27,984 bases of DNA, taken from JBBTSQ01 sp038078755. GTDB taxonomy: Bacteria; Patescibacteriota; Minisyncoccia; Phycocordibacterales; JBAYGS01. This document shows, piece by piece, positions 1-6,234 of the stretch. Numbering within the stretch: the first letter of the stretch is position 1; each line of letters begins with the position of its first letter. The DNA lies in NCBI GenBank assembly GCA_038078755.1, contig JBBTSQ010000009.1, positions 1 through 27,984 of the forward strand. Reading direction: 5' to 3'. The notes beneath the pieces were generated by a model. The model was given only the letters and a program-made list of their open reading frames with translations. It did no database searches and was not told the DNA's origin. The translations under genes were made by a program, and so were the position numbers.

Positions 1-1
1 T

Positions 2-1054
2 ATGGGGCGAATTCAATGTGTTCATAGTTACCAGTCTATCATCTCGGTCGAAAATCTTCTGCTTGCGTGGCGTGAATTTGTGAGGGGTAAAAAACAAAAG
101 AAAGATGTGCAGGAGTTTTCGCTTCGACTGATGGATAACATTTTGAAACTGCACACAGAGCTTTCGGACAAAACATACACTCACGGAACATATGAGGCCT
201 TCAACATCTCCGACCCCAAACCCCGCAATATCCACAAAGCCCTGGTGCGAGACCGACTGGTGCATCATGCTCTGTACCGTGTACTCTACCCATTCTTTGA
301 CCGCATCTTTATCAGCGATTCATTTTCCTGTCGGAAGTACAAAGGCACCCATCGGGCACTCAACCGATTTCGAGAGTTTGGCAGAAAGGTGTCCTACAAC
401 AATACTCGCACCTGTTTTGTCCTGAAATGTGATGTACGGAAGTTTTTCGCGTCAATCGATCAGTCAATTCTTATCAAGATTTTGCAAAAATATATCCCCG
501 ATACTGGTGTTCTCAACCTGCTCAAAAACATCATCGGTAGTTTCCACAGCACCACTGTCGACAAAGGCCTACCCCTCGGCAATCTCACCTCGCAACTACT
601 CGTCAATGTGTACATGAATGAATTTGATCAGTATGTGAAGCACACACTGAAAGCAAAACACTACATCCGCTATGCCGATGATTTTGTGATCCTGTCTCAC
701 GACAAAAAGCACCTAGAGGAAACACTACACTACCCGCCTGAATGTAGTCGGGCAGGTATCGCAGTGTTTCTACATGAGCGGTTGAAACTCGAATTGCATC
801 CCGACAAGGTGTACATAAAAACACTTGCTTCCGGCGTGGACTTCCTCGGGTGGGTACACTTTCCCGACCATCGAGTAATTCGGACGACTACAAGAAGACG
901 GATGTGGAAGCGGATAGCAGAGACTTCGAGGAAGAGAGAAACCGTAGCGTCGTATCTCGGACTGTTGAGTCATGGGAATGGGAGAAAATTACAGCAGGAG
1001 ATTATCAGGACATCTAGCTCCGCAAACGATAAACTTACTCTTAGTGATCAATAA
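2..1054 (+). CDS. Reverse transcriptase, DGR-like (RNA-directed DNA polymerase)
   Basis: RNA-templated DNA polymerase of the group II intron/DGR lineage. The catalytic motif YADDFVIL lies at residues 224-231. The motif-4 block LPLGNLTSQ ends at Q198; the SQ there, in place of the SP/QG form of intron RTs, is characteristic of diversity-generating retroelement RTs. The N-terminal ENLLLAWREF and RNIHKALVRDRLVHHALYR blocks and the thumb segment KLELHPDKV fit the compact (300-350 aa) RTs common in CPR genomes; no maturase or endonuclease domain follows. The ATG is at the window edge, so a longer N-terminus is possible, but the length fits the family. Residues 244-253 are encoded by an imperfect palindrome and look like an in-frame insertion. 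The template repeat, accessory protein and variable target gene would normally lie upstream and are not visible, so DGR function is inferred from the RT alone. Confidence 0.85.
   Translation: MGRIQCVHSYQSIISVENLLLAWREFVRGKKQKKDVQEFSLRLMDNILKLHTELSDKTYTHGTYEAFNISDPKPRNIHKALVRDRLVHHALYRVLYPFFDRIFISDSFSCRKYKGTHRALNRFREFGRKVSYNNTRTCFVLKCDVRKFFASIDQSILIKILQKYIPDTGVLNLLKNIIGSFHSTTVDKGLPLGNLTSQLLVNVYMNEFDQYVKHTLKAKHYIRYADDFVILSHDKKHLEETLHYPPECSRAGIAVFLHERLKLELHPDKVYIKTLASGVDFLGWVHFPDHRVIRTTTRRRMWKRIAETSRKRETVASYLGLLSHGNGRKLQQEIIRTSSSANDKLTLSDQ
731..758. repeat. Palindromic insert inside the RT gene
   Basis: The arms TACCCGCCTGA (731-741) and TCGGGCAGGTA (748-758) pair with a single C/A mismatch around a 6-nt loop. 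The sequence encodes RT residues 244-253, between the YADD motif and the thumb, where relatives as I recall them have a spacer about 8 residues shorter. It keeps the frame and looks like a small mobile palindrome that inserted without killing the gene. Confidence 0.5.
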
Positions 1055-1075
1055 TCTTCACCTTTTTCTTATTTA

Positions 1076-1122
1076 GAAATTATCTCGCTTCGCATGAGAT
1101 CTGGCAAAGCCAGAGAAATTTC
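1076..1122. repeat. Small three-way-junction inverted repeat
   Basis: An outer stem (gaaatt 1076-1081 with aatttc 1117-1122) encloses two hairpins: atctc/gagat (1082-1086, 1096-1100) and ctggc/gccag (1101-1105, 1109-1113). It lies between the RT stop and the rplS promoter and has no T-tract. It may be the structured end of the RT transcript or a small palindromic repeat. Confidence 0.4.
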
Positions 1123-1132
1123 AACAAGTCTC

Positions 1133-1161
1133 TTGCTTCTCCTCTACCTCTATGCTACACT
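1133..1161 (+). promoter_or_regulatory. Putative rplS promoter
   Basis: TTGCTT (1133-1138), a 17-nt spacer and TACACT (1156-1161). Transcription would begin only a few bases before the rplS ATG at 1172, giving an almost leaderless mRNA. No Shine-Dalgarno sequence is present. Confidence 0.5.
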
Positions 1162-1171
1162 CTTCTCCTAT

Positions 1172-1609
1172 ATGAAACTAGCACATGTAAAGACATCGCC
1201 AATCAATATGGAGGAACGCGCAAAGCTTGATATCAAGGCGGGTGACACCGTGCGTGTGTGGCAGAAGATTGTGGAAATGGATAAAGATAAGGAAAAGACT
1301 CGCTTGCAGGCATTTGAAGGTATTGTGCTCGCGCGAAAGCATGGTTCTGAAGCGGGAGCGACCTTTACGGTCCGAAAGGTGATTGGGGGTATTGGCGTTG
1401 AGCGTATTTTCCCACTCTACTCTCCAATGGTTGATAGTATCGAGCAGATTCGCAGTGCAAAAGTGCGCCGATCAAAACTCTATTATATTCGTGAAAAAGC
1501 GGCAAAAGAAATTCGAAGGCAGATGAAGCACATTATGCGCGTGAAGCAGGAGAATGAACCAAAGGAAGTGCCTATAGCAGAAGTCAAAGCAGAAAAGGTA
1601 GTGGCGTAA
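1172..1609 (+). CDS. rplS: Large ribosomal subunit protein bL19
   Basis: Structural protein of the 50S subunit, located near the 30S interface. The segment SPINMEERAKLDIKAGDTVRVWQKI, followed by FEGIVLARKHG, FTVRKVIGGIGVERIFPLYSP and KVRRSKLYYIREKAAKEIR, is diagnostic for L19. I chose the ATG at 1172 (145 aa): it follows a -10-like box closely and removes 26 unconserved upstream residues. The C-terminus has a Glu/Lys/Val-rich tail of about 20 residues beyond the core. The gene is monocistronic, ending in a strong intrinsic terminator 10 nt after the stop. Confidence 0.95.
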   Translation: MKLAHVKTSPINMEERAKLDIKAGDTVRVWQKIVEMDKDKEKTRLQAFEGIVLARKHGSEAGATFTVRKVIGGIGVERIFPLYSPMVDSIEQIRSAKVRRSKLYYIREKAAKEIRRQMKHIMRVKQENEPKEVPIAEVKAEKVVA

Positions 1610-1618
1610 GAAAATAAA

Positions 1619-1654
1619 ACAAGGCGGCGCGAGTACGCGCCGCCTTGTTTTGTT
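1619..1654 (+). terminator. Intrinsic terminator of rplS
   Basis: A perfect 13-bp GC-rich stem (acaaggcggcgcg/cgcgccgccttgt) with loop agta, followed by ttttgttt. Confidence 0.9.
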
Positions 1655-1657
1655 TGA

Positions 1658-1702
1658 TGCGGTTACCTATACTCAATTGGTAGACGCTATCCCCTTGAGA
1701 TA
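1658..1702 (+). other. tRNA-Leu-like 5' half fragment
   Basis: The segment around caattggtagacgc, followed by ccccttgaga, resembles the D-loop through anticodon loop (GAG) of a bacterial tRNA-Leu. The 5' D-stem strand does not pair, and no 3' half follows before or after the endonuclease gene. It is best read as a degenerate tRNA fragment, possibly a scar of endonuclease-driven insertion. The ttgaga of the anticodon region also serves as a plausible -35 for the next gene. Confidence 0.35.
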
Positions 1703-1722
1703 TTTTGCCATCGCGATATACT
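1695..1722 (+). promoter_or_regulatory. Promoter of LAGLIDADG gene
   Basis: TTGAGA (1695-1700), a 16-nt spacer and TATACT (1717-1722). The ATG at 1729 follows the -10 box by exactly 6 nt, the spacing expected for a leaderless transcript. Confidence 0.55.
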
Positions 1723-1728
1723 GTATCA

Positions 1729-2397
1729 ATGCGAAAGAGGGGACCAAAGGCAAAACAGAATGTATTACTTAAATGGTCGAGTAATTTTGCATACGCTATT
1801 GGCTTGATTGTGAGCGATGGCTGTCTCTCAAAAGACGGGAGACATATCGATCTGACTTCGAAAGATTTGGAAATGATCGTAAATTTTCAAAAAGCACTTA
1901 ATACAAATTATCTTATTGGTAGAAAATCGGGCGGCAAAACACGCGAGAAAGAATATTTTATGGTGCAATTTAGCAATGTGCGATTTTATAATTTTCTTTG
2001 CTCGATTGGCATTATGCCGGCTAAGTCAAAAACAATCACCGAAGTAGATGTGCCTGACAAATATTTCTTCGATTTTTTACGAGGGTTATTTGATGGGGAT
2101 GGCACTATCTACTCATATTGGGATCCGCGGTGGAAATCTAGTTTTATGTATTATGTGTCATTTGTCAGTGCAAGCGAGGCGTTTGTTGCATGGCTAAGGT
2201 TTACTATCGAACGACTCTCGGGAGTATTTGGACATGTGAAGGAGGATGGTGGTGGCTCCACACTCCAACTAACCTATGCTAAAAGAGAGAGTTTAATTTT
2301 ACTCAAGAAAATGTATAGGCACCCACGAGCGCTATCTTTGTCCCGAAAAAGATTGAAATCCAAGAAGATCTTAGGTATAGTGGGGGAGCGATTGTAA
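1729..2397 (+). CDS. LAGLIDADG homing endonuclease
   Basis: Site-specific DNA endonuclease of the two-motif LAGLIDADG type, 222 aa. Motif 1 is YAIGLIVSDGCLS, about residues 22-34, and motif 2 is FLRGLFDGDGTIY, about residues 121-133; each carries the acidic residue that coordinates the catalytic metal. The interval between motifs and the basic C-terminus (SRKRLKSKK) fit a monomeric two-domain enzyme. The start at 1729 is set by the -10 box 6 nt upstream. It sits between a tRNA-Leu-like fragment and an intact tRNA-Leu(GAG), which suggests a tRNA-Leu gene as present or former target. I see no group I intron core or intein splice residues, so it appears free-standing. Confidence 0.85.
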   Translation: MRKRGPKAKQNVLLKWSSNFAYAIGLIVSDGCLSKDGRHIDLTSKDLEMIVNFQKALNTNYLIGRKSGGKTREKEYFMVQFSNVRFYNFLCSIGIMPAKSKTITEVDVPDKYFFDFLRGLFDGDGTIYSYWDPRWKSSFMYYVSFVSASEAFVAWLRFTIERLSGVFGHVKEDGGGSTLQLTYAKRESLILLKKMYRHPRALSLSRKRLKSKKILGIVGERL

Positions 2398-2426
2398 GCA
2401 GGCTCTGATATATATGACATATATAC

Positions 2427-2510
2427 GCGCAGGTGGCGAAATTGGTAACCGCATTACCTTGAGGTGGTAACGCCCGCAAGGGCTTGGAGGTGCGAGTCCT
2501 CTCCTGCGCA
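2427..2510 (+). tRNA. tRNA-Leu (anticodon GAG)
   Basis: Class II tRNA of 84 nt. The acceptor GCGCAGG pairs with CCTGCGC, with A73. The D-arm contains aaattggtaacc, the anticodon stem ttacc/ggtaa encloses loop TTGAGGT, the long variable arm is cgcccgcaagggcttg, and the T-arm has loop TGCGAGT. The 3' CCA is not encoded. A terminator hairpin follows at once. Confidence 0.93.
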
Positions 2511-2515
2511 CAAAT

Positions 2516-2540
2516 AAAAATCCCGAAAGGGATTTTTTGT
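2516..2540 (+). terminator. Terminator after tRNA-Leu
   Basis: A 9-bp stem aaaaatccc/gggattttt with loop gaaa, ending in a T-run. Confidence 0.85.
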
Positions 2541-2597
2541 TGCCCCTCAGCGCTTTAGTGTGGTAGTGTAGTGAAGCAAGGGATGGTTTGCGTATAT

Positions 2598-2669
2598 GGT
2601 GGCTATGGTGTAGCGGTAGCACACGAGCTTGTGGAGCTCTTTGTCTGGGTTCAACTCCCAGTAGTCACC
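2598..2669 (+). tRNA. tRNA-His (anticodon GTG)
   Basis: The acceptor GTGGCTA (2599-2605) pairs with TAGTCAC (2662-2668). The tRNA-His signature pair G-1 (2598) and C73 (2669) is present. The D-arm is gtgtagcggtagcac, the anticodon loop is TTGTGGA, and the T-arm ctggg/cccag encloses loop TTCAACT. One anticodon-stem pair (C27/T43) is mismatched. CCA is not encoded. The 3' 21 nt recur inverted downstream, at 2995-3015. Confidence 0.93.
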
Positions 2670-2675
2670 CACGAT

Positions 2676-2698
2676 AAAACCGGCATAAGCCGGTTTTT
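2676..2698 (+). terminator. Terminator after tRNA-His
   Basis: A stem of 9 bp (aaaaccggc/gccggtttt) with loop ataa and a terminal T-run. It is bracketed by cacccac (2666-2672) and its inverted copy gtgggtg (2701-2707). Confidence 0.85.
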
Positions 2699-2700
2699 GA

Positions 2701-2845
2701 GTGGGTGAACTAAGTAAGCCGACTACTCGGCTTACGTCTGGGAGTTGAAAGACGGAGTCATGTTTTTCTAGCAAGAAAAACGGACGAGTCAAGGCTATGA
2801 GTTTTTGTGAGCGACGGCGAACAAAAAACTCCTAGCCAACCCCAC
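2701..2845 (+). ncRNA. Candidate structured RNA, copy A
   Basis: Non-coding. The outer pairing is gtggg/cccac (2701-2705, 2841-2845). Inside lie hairpin gtaagccga/tcggcttac, then TCTGGGAGTTGAAAG (shared with copy B and complementary to the tRNA-His T-arm), hairpin gtttttct/agaaaaac, then CGAGTC, and a long hairpin (ggcta..gagtttttgt/acaaaaaactc..tagcc) with apical loop gagcgacggcga (2809-2820). Copy B has the same order of elements with different stem sequences but almost the same loop. Strand and function are unknown; the + strand is assumed from the neighbouring tRNA. Confidence 0.5.
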
Positions 2846-2856
2846 AGAATAAAAAT

Positions 2857-2890
2857 ATAGGTCCCTGCGCCAAAGAGCGCAGGGACCTAT
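2857..2890. repeat. Perfect 14-bp inverted repeat
   Basis: ataggtccctgcgc (2857-2870) and gcgcagggacctat (2877-2890) around loop caaaga. On the - strand it is followed by a T-rich run, so it could terminate - strand transcription; on the + strand it has no T-tract. Confidence 0.7.
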
Positions 2891-2935
2891 AATTCGACTT
2901 CGATTCGGACACTGTGTAAAAGAGTACTTTTCCAC

Positions 2936-2977
2936 GTGCTCCTCACTCGTCGAAATAATGAGCACAACGCGAAGCGT
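2936..2977. repeat. Hairpin pair between the two structured elements
   Basis: gtgctc/gagcac and caacgc/gcgttg (loop gaa) form two adjacent short hairpins. The loop of the first contains actcgtcg, complementary to cgacgagt in the apical region of copy B, so a loop-loop contact is possible. Confidence 0.35.
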
Positions 2978-2994
2978 TGGGCGATTATATTTTT

Positions 2995-3128
2995 GGGTGA
3001 CTACTGGGAGTTGAAAGCCGGAGCGCACGAAGTCCGAGGCAAGCATGCCTCGGGCGCGAGTCGGGGTCGAGGAATTTTACGAGTGACGACGAGTAAAATA
3101 TCCGTGACCAAGCCTCCCAGTAGTCACC
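2995..3128 (+). ncRNA. Candidate structured RNA, copy B
   Basis: Closed by a perfect 15-bp stem, ggtgactactgggag (2996-3010) with ctcccagtagtcacc (3114-3128). Both arms derive from the tRNA-His 3' end: the left is its inverted copy (21 nt identical, 2995-3015) and the right a direct copy. Inside are TTGAAAGCCGGAG, hairpin ccgaggca/tgcctcgg, CGAGTC, and a hairpin (ggtc/gacc, then attttac/gtaaaat) with apical loop gagtgacgacga. The order and loops match copy A, while the stems differ with pairing kept. Confidence 0.5.
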
Positions 3129-3156
3129 TCTTTAAAAAAACGATACTATATATCCC

Positions 3157-3714
3157 ATGCCCCTCGCCAAAAAACATTTTATACAAGATATGACACTGAT
3201 TGTTATGAGTGTTCTTTGCGCGATTTTTATAGCCAAAGTTGGATTCAGTACCTATCTCATCAATAGCCTCAATGGCTACACATACGTAGCTATCTTTATT
3301 TCCGGAATGTTTTTCACGTCGGCATTCACTACACCATTTGCGATTGTGGCTTTGGGGAGCCTCGCGCTTGAGCACAACATCTTTTTGGTGGCAGTGCTTG
3401 GTGGTCTCGGCGCCCTTTCTGGCGATTATGTGATGTTCCGATTTATCAAAGATCGAGTGTCTGAAGATTTTGGCTATCTGCTCAACTTGTCAAAAATAAA
3501 ACGTTTGCCACACCTGTTTCGTACCACCGCTTTCCAATGGTTCGCTCCTTTTTTAGGCGCGTTGGTGATCGCTTCACCGTTGCCGGATGAAATCGGGGTC
3601 GCCATTTTGGGCCTATCAAAACTTAACACCCGTGTCTTTGTGCCAATTTCTTTTTTTGCGAACAGTTTCGGTATTTTACTTATTGGACTGGTGGCCACCA
3701 AGATAGTCGGCTAA
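3157..3714 (+). CDS. Integral membrane protein, possibly VTT/DedA-like
   Basis: A 185-aa hydrophobic protein with about five membrane segments: near residues 10-30, 42-65, 75-95, 125-145 and 160-183. A short re-entrant-like stretch (FTSAFTTPFAIVALG) and the polar block SPLPDEIGVAILG recall the VTT/DedA (SNARE-associated) fold, whose members move lipids or ions across the cytoplasmic membrane. This assignment rests on pattern only. The start is the ATG at 3157, 7 nt after a TACTAT box, so the mRNA is probably leaderless. The gene ends 31 nt before the helicase, which has its own -10 box. Confidence 0.5.
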   Translation: MPLAKKHFIQDMTLIVMSVLCAIFIAKVGFSTYLINSLNGYTYVAIFISGMFFTSAFTTPFAIVALGSLALEHNIFLVAVLGGLGALSGDYVMFRFIKDRVSEDFGYLLNLSKIKRLPHLFRTTAFQWFAPFLGALVIASPLPDEIGVAILGLSKLNTRVFVPISFFANSFGILLIGLVATKIVG

Positions 3715-3733
3715 TGAAGAGAGGTGAGTGAGG

Positions 3734-3739
3734 TATAAT
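3734..3739 (+). promoter_or_regulatory. -10 box of the helicase gene
   Basis: A perfect TATAAT at 3734-3739 ends 6 nt before the ATG at 3746. This predicts a transcript starting at the start codon. Confidence 0.6.
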
Positions 3740-3745
3740 AAAGGG

Positions 3746-5467
3746 ATGACTCAATCCGAAGCGCTTGCTGTCCTCAAAACCGGCGCCAATGTCTTTCTCA
3801 CCGGTGAACCCGGATCAGGCAAGACGCACACCATCAACGCGTATGTGTCGTATTTGCAAGACCACCAAGTCGAGGTGGCGATTACTGCGTCGACGGGGAT
3901 TGCGGCCACGCACATCGGCGGAATGACGATTCATTCGTGGAGTGGTATTGGCATTCGTAAACGGCTCACCCCCGAAGATATCGACACCATTGCTTCACGA
4001 GAATATGTGTCAAAGAGAATTCGCCGAGCCAAAGTGTTGGTGATTGATGAAGTGTCGATGTTGCCACCAGAGACTTTGTCGATGGTGGATGCGGTTTGTC
4101 GGGAAGTAAAACAGAAGAGTGAGCCATTTGGCGGACTGCAAGTGGTATTTGTTGGAGATTTTTTTCAACTGCCACCGGTTGCCGACAAAGAAGTCGTGAT
4201 CGATCCGCAGTCTGTCGATTTGTTTGTCGATACGGATCCGGAAGTACGACCACCCACATTTGCCTATGACTCGAATAGTTGGCAATCGGCAAAAGTTTTG
4301 ACCTGCTATCTTAGCGAGCAGTACCGCCAGGACGACAGCGATTTTTTGTCGGTACTGTCGGCTATCCGACGAAATGCGTTTGGCGCGGAGCATCTCAACC
4401 ACTTGGCGAAACGCAAAGTAGATATGGCAAAGGTACCAAAAAATGCACCAAAATTATTCACGCATAATGCCAATGTCGACTCGGTGAATGATGCTACGTT
4501 GCGTACTCTGCCAGATACGCTCCAGTCTTTTGCCATGACCGCGACCGGACACCACGTATTGGTGGCTATTTTGAAAAAGGGCTGTCTGTCTCCGGAATTG
4601 TTACAACTTAAAATTGGCGCTGAAGTGATGTGTACCAAAAATAGTCAGAAAGATGGATTTGTAAACGGCACCTTGGGTACACTGATGCGATTTGAGGCGG
4701 GGAGTGGCTACCCAGTGATCAAGACTCGCGATGGTAGAAATATACCTATCGAACCCCTCGAGTGGACACTCGAAGAAAATGGCAAAGTGAAAGCCTCGAT
4801 TCGTCAGATCCCGCTCCGCTTGGCGTGGGCAATTACAGTGCACAAGAGTCAGGGGATGAGTTTGGACGAAGCAGTGATGGATTTGTCGAAAGTGTTTGAG
4901 TACGGGCAAGGCTATGTGGCACTCTCTCGAGTCAGGCGACTGTCGGGGCTCCACCTGCTCGGTTGGAATACGAAAGCGTTTGAGGTGCATCCGGAGATTT
5001 TGGGTAAGGACGAATTGTTTCGTGAGCAGTCGCTTTCGGCGCAACAAGCGTTTAATAATATGCCCGCAGACGAACTTTCAAAAATGCACCGCAATTTCTT
5101 GCTAGCTTCCGGCGGAGTGCTCGAGGGGAATAAACGTAAAGTGGGGGAGAAGCAGAAAAAACCCGATACCAAGATGGTCACGCTTGGATTGTGGAATGAA
5201 GGCAAGACGGTGGTTGAGATTGCCCACGCACGCAAACTCACGTCACAGACGATTTTCGATCATATTGAAAAATTGTTTCTAAAAGGAGACATACGGAAGG
5301 AGGATCTGAGTCGGTTGATTAGTTCATCACTGGCCAAAGATATTCCCACTATTCACTCGATTTTCAAAAAGCTCGATACCCGCGCGCTCACCCCTCTGTT
5401 TGAGCAGTTTGGTCAGAAATACTCATATGACGAACTCCGACTGGCGCGGATGTTGCTTACGGATTAG
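3746..5467 (+). CDS. Pif1-like superfamily 1B DNA helicase
   Basis: A 573-aa ATP-dependent 5'-3' DNA helicase of the Pif1/RecD-like group, acting on forks, recombination intermediates or structured DNA. Walker A is GEPGSGKT (residues 20-27), Walker B VLVIDEVSM, then GDFFQLPPV (motif III) and LSEQYRQ; the C-terminal motifs are TVHKSQGMSLD and YVALSRVRRLSGL. After the motor comes a charged linker and a C-terminal winged-helix/HTH segment (NEGKTVVEIAHARKLTSQTI), as in HTH_40-tailed bacterial helicases. The ATG at 3746 is preferred over the GTG at 3728 because the latter overlaps the TATAAT box. Confidence 0.9.
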   Translation: MTQSEALAVLKTGANVFLTGEPGSGKTHTINAYVSYLQDHQVEVAITASTGIAATHIGGMTIHSWSGIGIRKRLTPEDIDTIASREYVSKRIRRAKVLVIDEVSMLPPETLSMVDAVCREVKQKSEPFGGLQVVFVGDFFQLPPVADKEVVIDPQSVDLFVDTDPEVRPPTFAYDSNSWQSAKVLTCYLSEQYRQDDSDFLSVLSAIRRNAFGAEHLNHLAKRKVDMAKVPKNAPKLFTHNANVDSVNDATLRTLPDTLQSFAMTATGHHVLVAILKKGCLSPELLQLKIGAEVMCTKNSQKDGFVNGTLGTLMRFEAGSGYPVIKTRDGRNIPIEPLEWTLEENGKVKASIRQIPLRLAWAITVHKSQGMSLDEAVMDLSKVFEYGQGYVALSRVRRLSGLHLLGWNTKAFEVHPEILGKDELFREQSLSAQQAFNNMPADELSKMHRNFLLASGGVLEGNKRKVGEKQKKPDTKMVTLGLWNEGKTVVEIAHARKLTSQTIFDHIEKLFLKGDIRKEDLSRLISSSLAKDIPTIHSIFKKLDTRALTPLFEQFGQKYSYDELRLARMLLTD

Positions 5468-5471
5468 TTCC

Positions 5472-5570
5472 CGAGACGCTAGTGTCTGATAGGAAAGGAC
5501 AGACAGAAGAGACGTTCGGGGTCACTACGATGTATCGTAGTGACCCCGTTGTTATATCAAGGTTCAACCT
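5472..5570. repeat. Hairpin cluster after the helicase
   Basis: An imperfect outer pairing cccga/tcggg encloses tgtctg/cagaca. Then comes a perfect 14-bp stem cggggtcactacga (5517-5530)/tcgtagtgaccccg (5535-5548), followed by a palindrome atatcaaggtt-c-aaccttgatat. The 14-bp stem followed by ttgttat may serve as a weak terminator for the helicase gene. Confidence 0.55.
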
Positions 5571-5662
5571 TGATATTTATATATCGTAGTATGTGTAATT
5601 TTCAATATCAAGAGGTGATTAAGCTGTCTTTTTACCTACTGTCTGTTTTCCACAGGTAGACC

Positions 5663-5692
5663 TTGACTAATGATACCCCCTAGGGGTATACT
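5663..5692 (+). promoter_or_regulatory. Copper-operon promoter with CsoR operator
   Basis: TTGACT (5663-5668), an 18-nt spacer and TATACT (5687-5692). Between and over them lies the palindrome ATACCCC-CTA-GGGGTAT (5673-5689), which has the form of known CsoR-family operators (TACCCC...GGGGTA). A bound repressor would occlude the -10 box. A CsoR gene lies second in the operon, so copper-relieved autoregulation is the straightforward reading. A second small palindrome, ttagtaaatactaa, lies at 5700-5713 in the predicted leader. Confidence 0.8.
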
Positions 5693-5723
5693 GGTTATAT
5701 TAGTAAATACTAACATTATTTAT

Positions 5724-5957
5724 ATGATGTACTACTACGATAGTTTCTTTCCGTTCCATATGTTCGGGTTTGGGTTTGTGTGGATGGTTCTCTTTTGGGG
5801 ACTTATCATTTATGGATTGGTGGTAGTGTCTCGCAAATCATCACTATGGCACGACAACAAAAAGTCTTCAGCTCTCGATATTTTGAAAGAGCGTTATGCC
5901 AAGGGTGAGATTACCAAGCACCAATTTGAAGAGATGAAGAAGGATATTCACGGATAA
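5724..5957 (+). CDS. Small SHOCT-domain membrane protein
   Basis: 77 aa. The N-terminus is Tyr/Phe-rich with one membrane segment (about residues 14-34), followed by a basic linker and a C-terminal SHOCT domain (DILKERYAKGEITKHQFEEMKKDI). SHOCT domains are short two-helix modules often at the end of small membrane proteins; their biochemical role is unclear. I use the ATG at 5724: the in-frame ATG at 5670 falls inside the CsoR operator. It is the first gene of the copper operon, 10 nt before csoR. A SHOCT protein at this position is common in Gram-positive copper loci, but a metal-binding role is not shown here. Confidence 0.75.
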   Translation: MMYYYDSFFPFHMFGFGFVWMVLFWGLIIYGLVVVSRKSSLWHDNKKSSALDILKERYAKGEITKHQFEEMKKDIHG

Positions 5958-5967
5958 TTTTTCTAAA

Positions 5968-6231
5968 ATGAGTCCAACAAAATTAAAATTAGTCCGCAGG
6001 CTGAAGATCGTTGAGGGCCAGGTACGAGGCCTTCAAGACATGCTCGCCAAAGGAGCGTACTGTATTGATGTCATTACTCAAACATCTGCCGTAAAGCAGG
6101 CGCTTTCCGGTGTGGAAGACGCTATCATGGAAAATCATTTGAGTACTTGTGTGGTGGAACAGATGAAAAAGGGCAAAGAAGGAAAGGCTATAAAAGAAAT
6201 ACTTAAGGTGTATGGTTTAAAACGCAAATAA
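5968..6231 (+). CDS. csoR: Copper-sensing repressor CsoR (DUF156)
   Basis: An 87-aa all-helical DNA-binding repressor that dissociates from its operator when it binds Cu(I). The N-terminal helix RRLKIVEGQVRGLQDML is the family hallmark. The Cu(I) ligands are all present as Cys-x-His-xxx-Cys across two helices: the Cys in GAYCIDVITQ and the His and Cys in ENHLSTCV. This pattern separates CsoR from RcnR- and FrmR-type paralogues. It lies 3 nt upstream of copA and downstream of a canonical operator, so its target is almost certainly its own operon. Confidence 0.93.
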   Translation: MSPTKLKLVRRLKIVEGQVRGLQDMLAKGAYCIDVITQTSAVKQALSGVEDAIMENHLSTCVVEQMKKGKEGKAIKEILKVYGLKRK

Positions 6232-6234
6232 TTT

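Noticed and set aside
2995..3128. Retron msr-msd RNA, given the inverted-repeat ends and a nearby RT
   Set aside because: The RT is DGR-like, lies 2 kb away with rplS and tRNAs between, and is upstream of the RNA; retron RNAs sit directly upstream of their own RT.
2701..3128. Hammerhead or other known self-cleaving ribozyme
   Set aside because: No CUGANGA/GAAA hammerhead core and no pattern of twister, pistol or hatchet that I can recall.
2701..3128. Integron attC sites
   Set aside because: No pair of inverse core and core sites (RYYYAAC/GTTRRRY) at the ends, and no integrase or gene cassettes nearby.
5670..5723. Longer SHOCT protein starting at ATG 5670
   Set aside because: That ATG lies inside the CsoR operator and upstream of the predicted transcription start.
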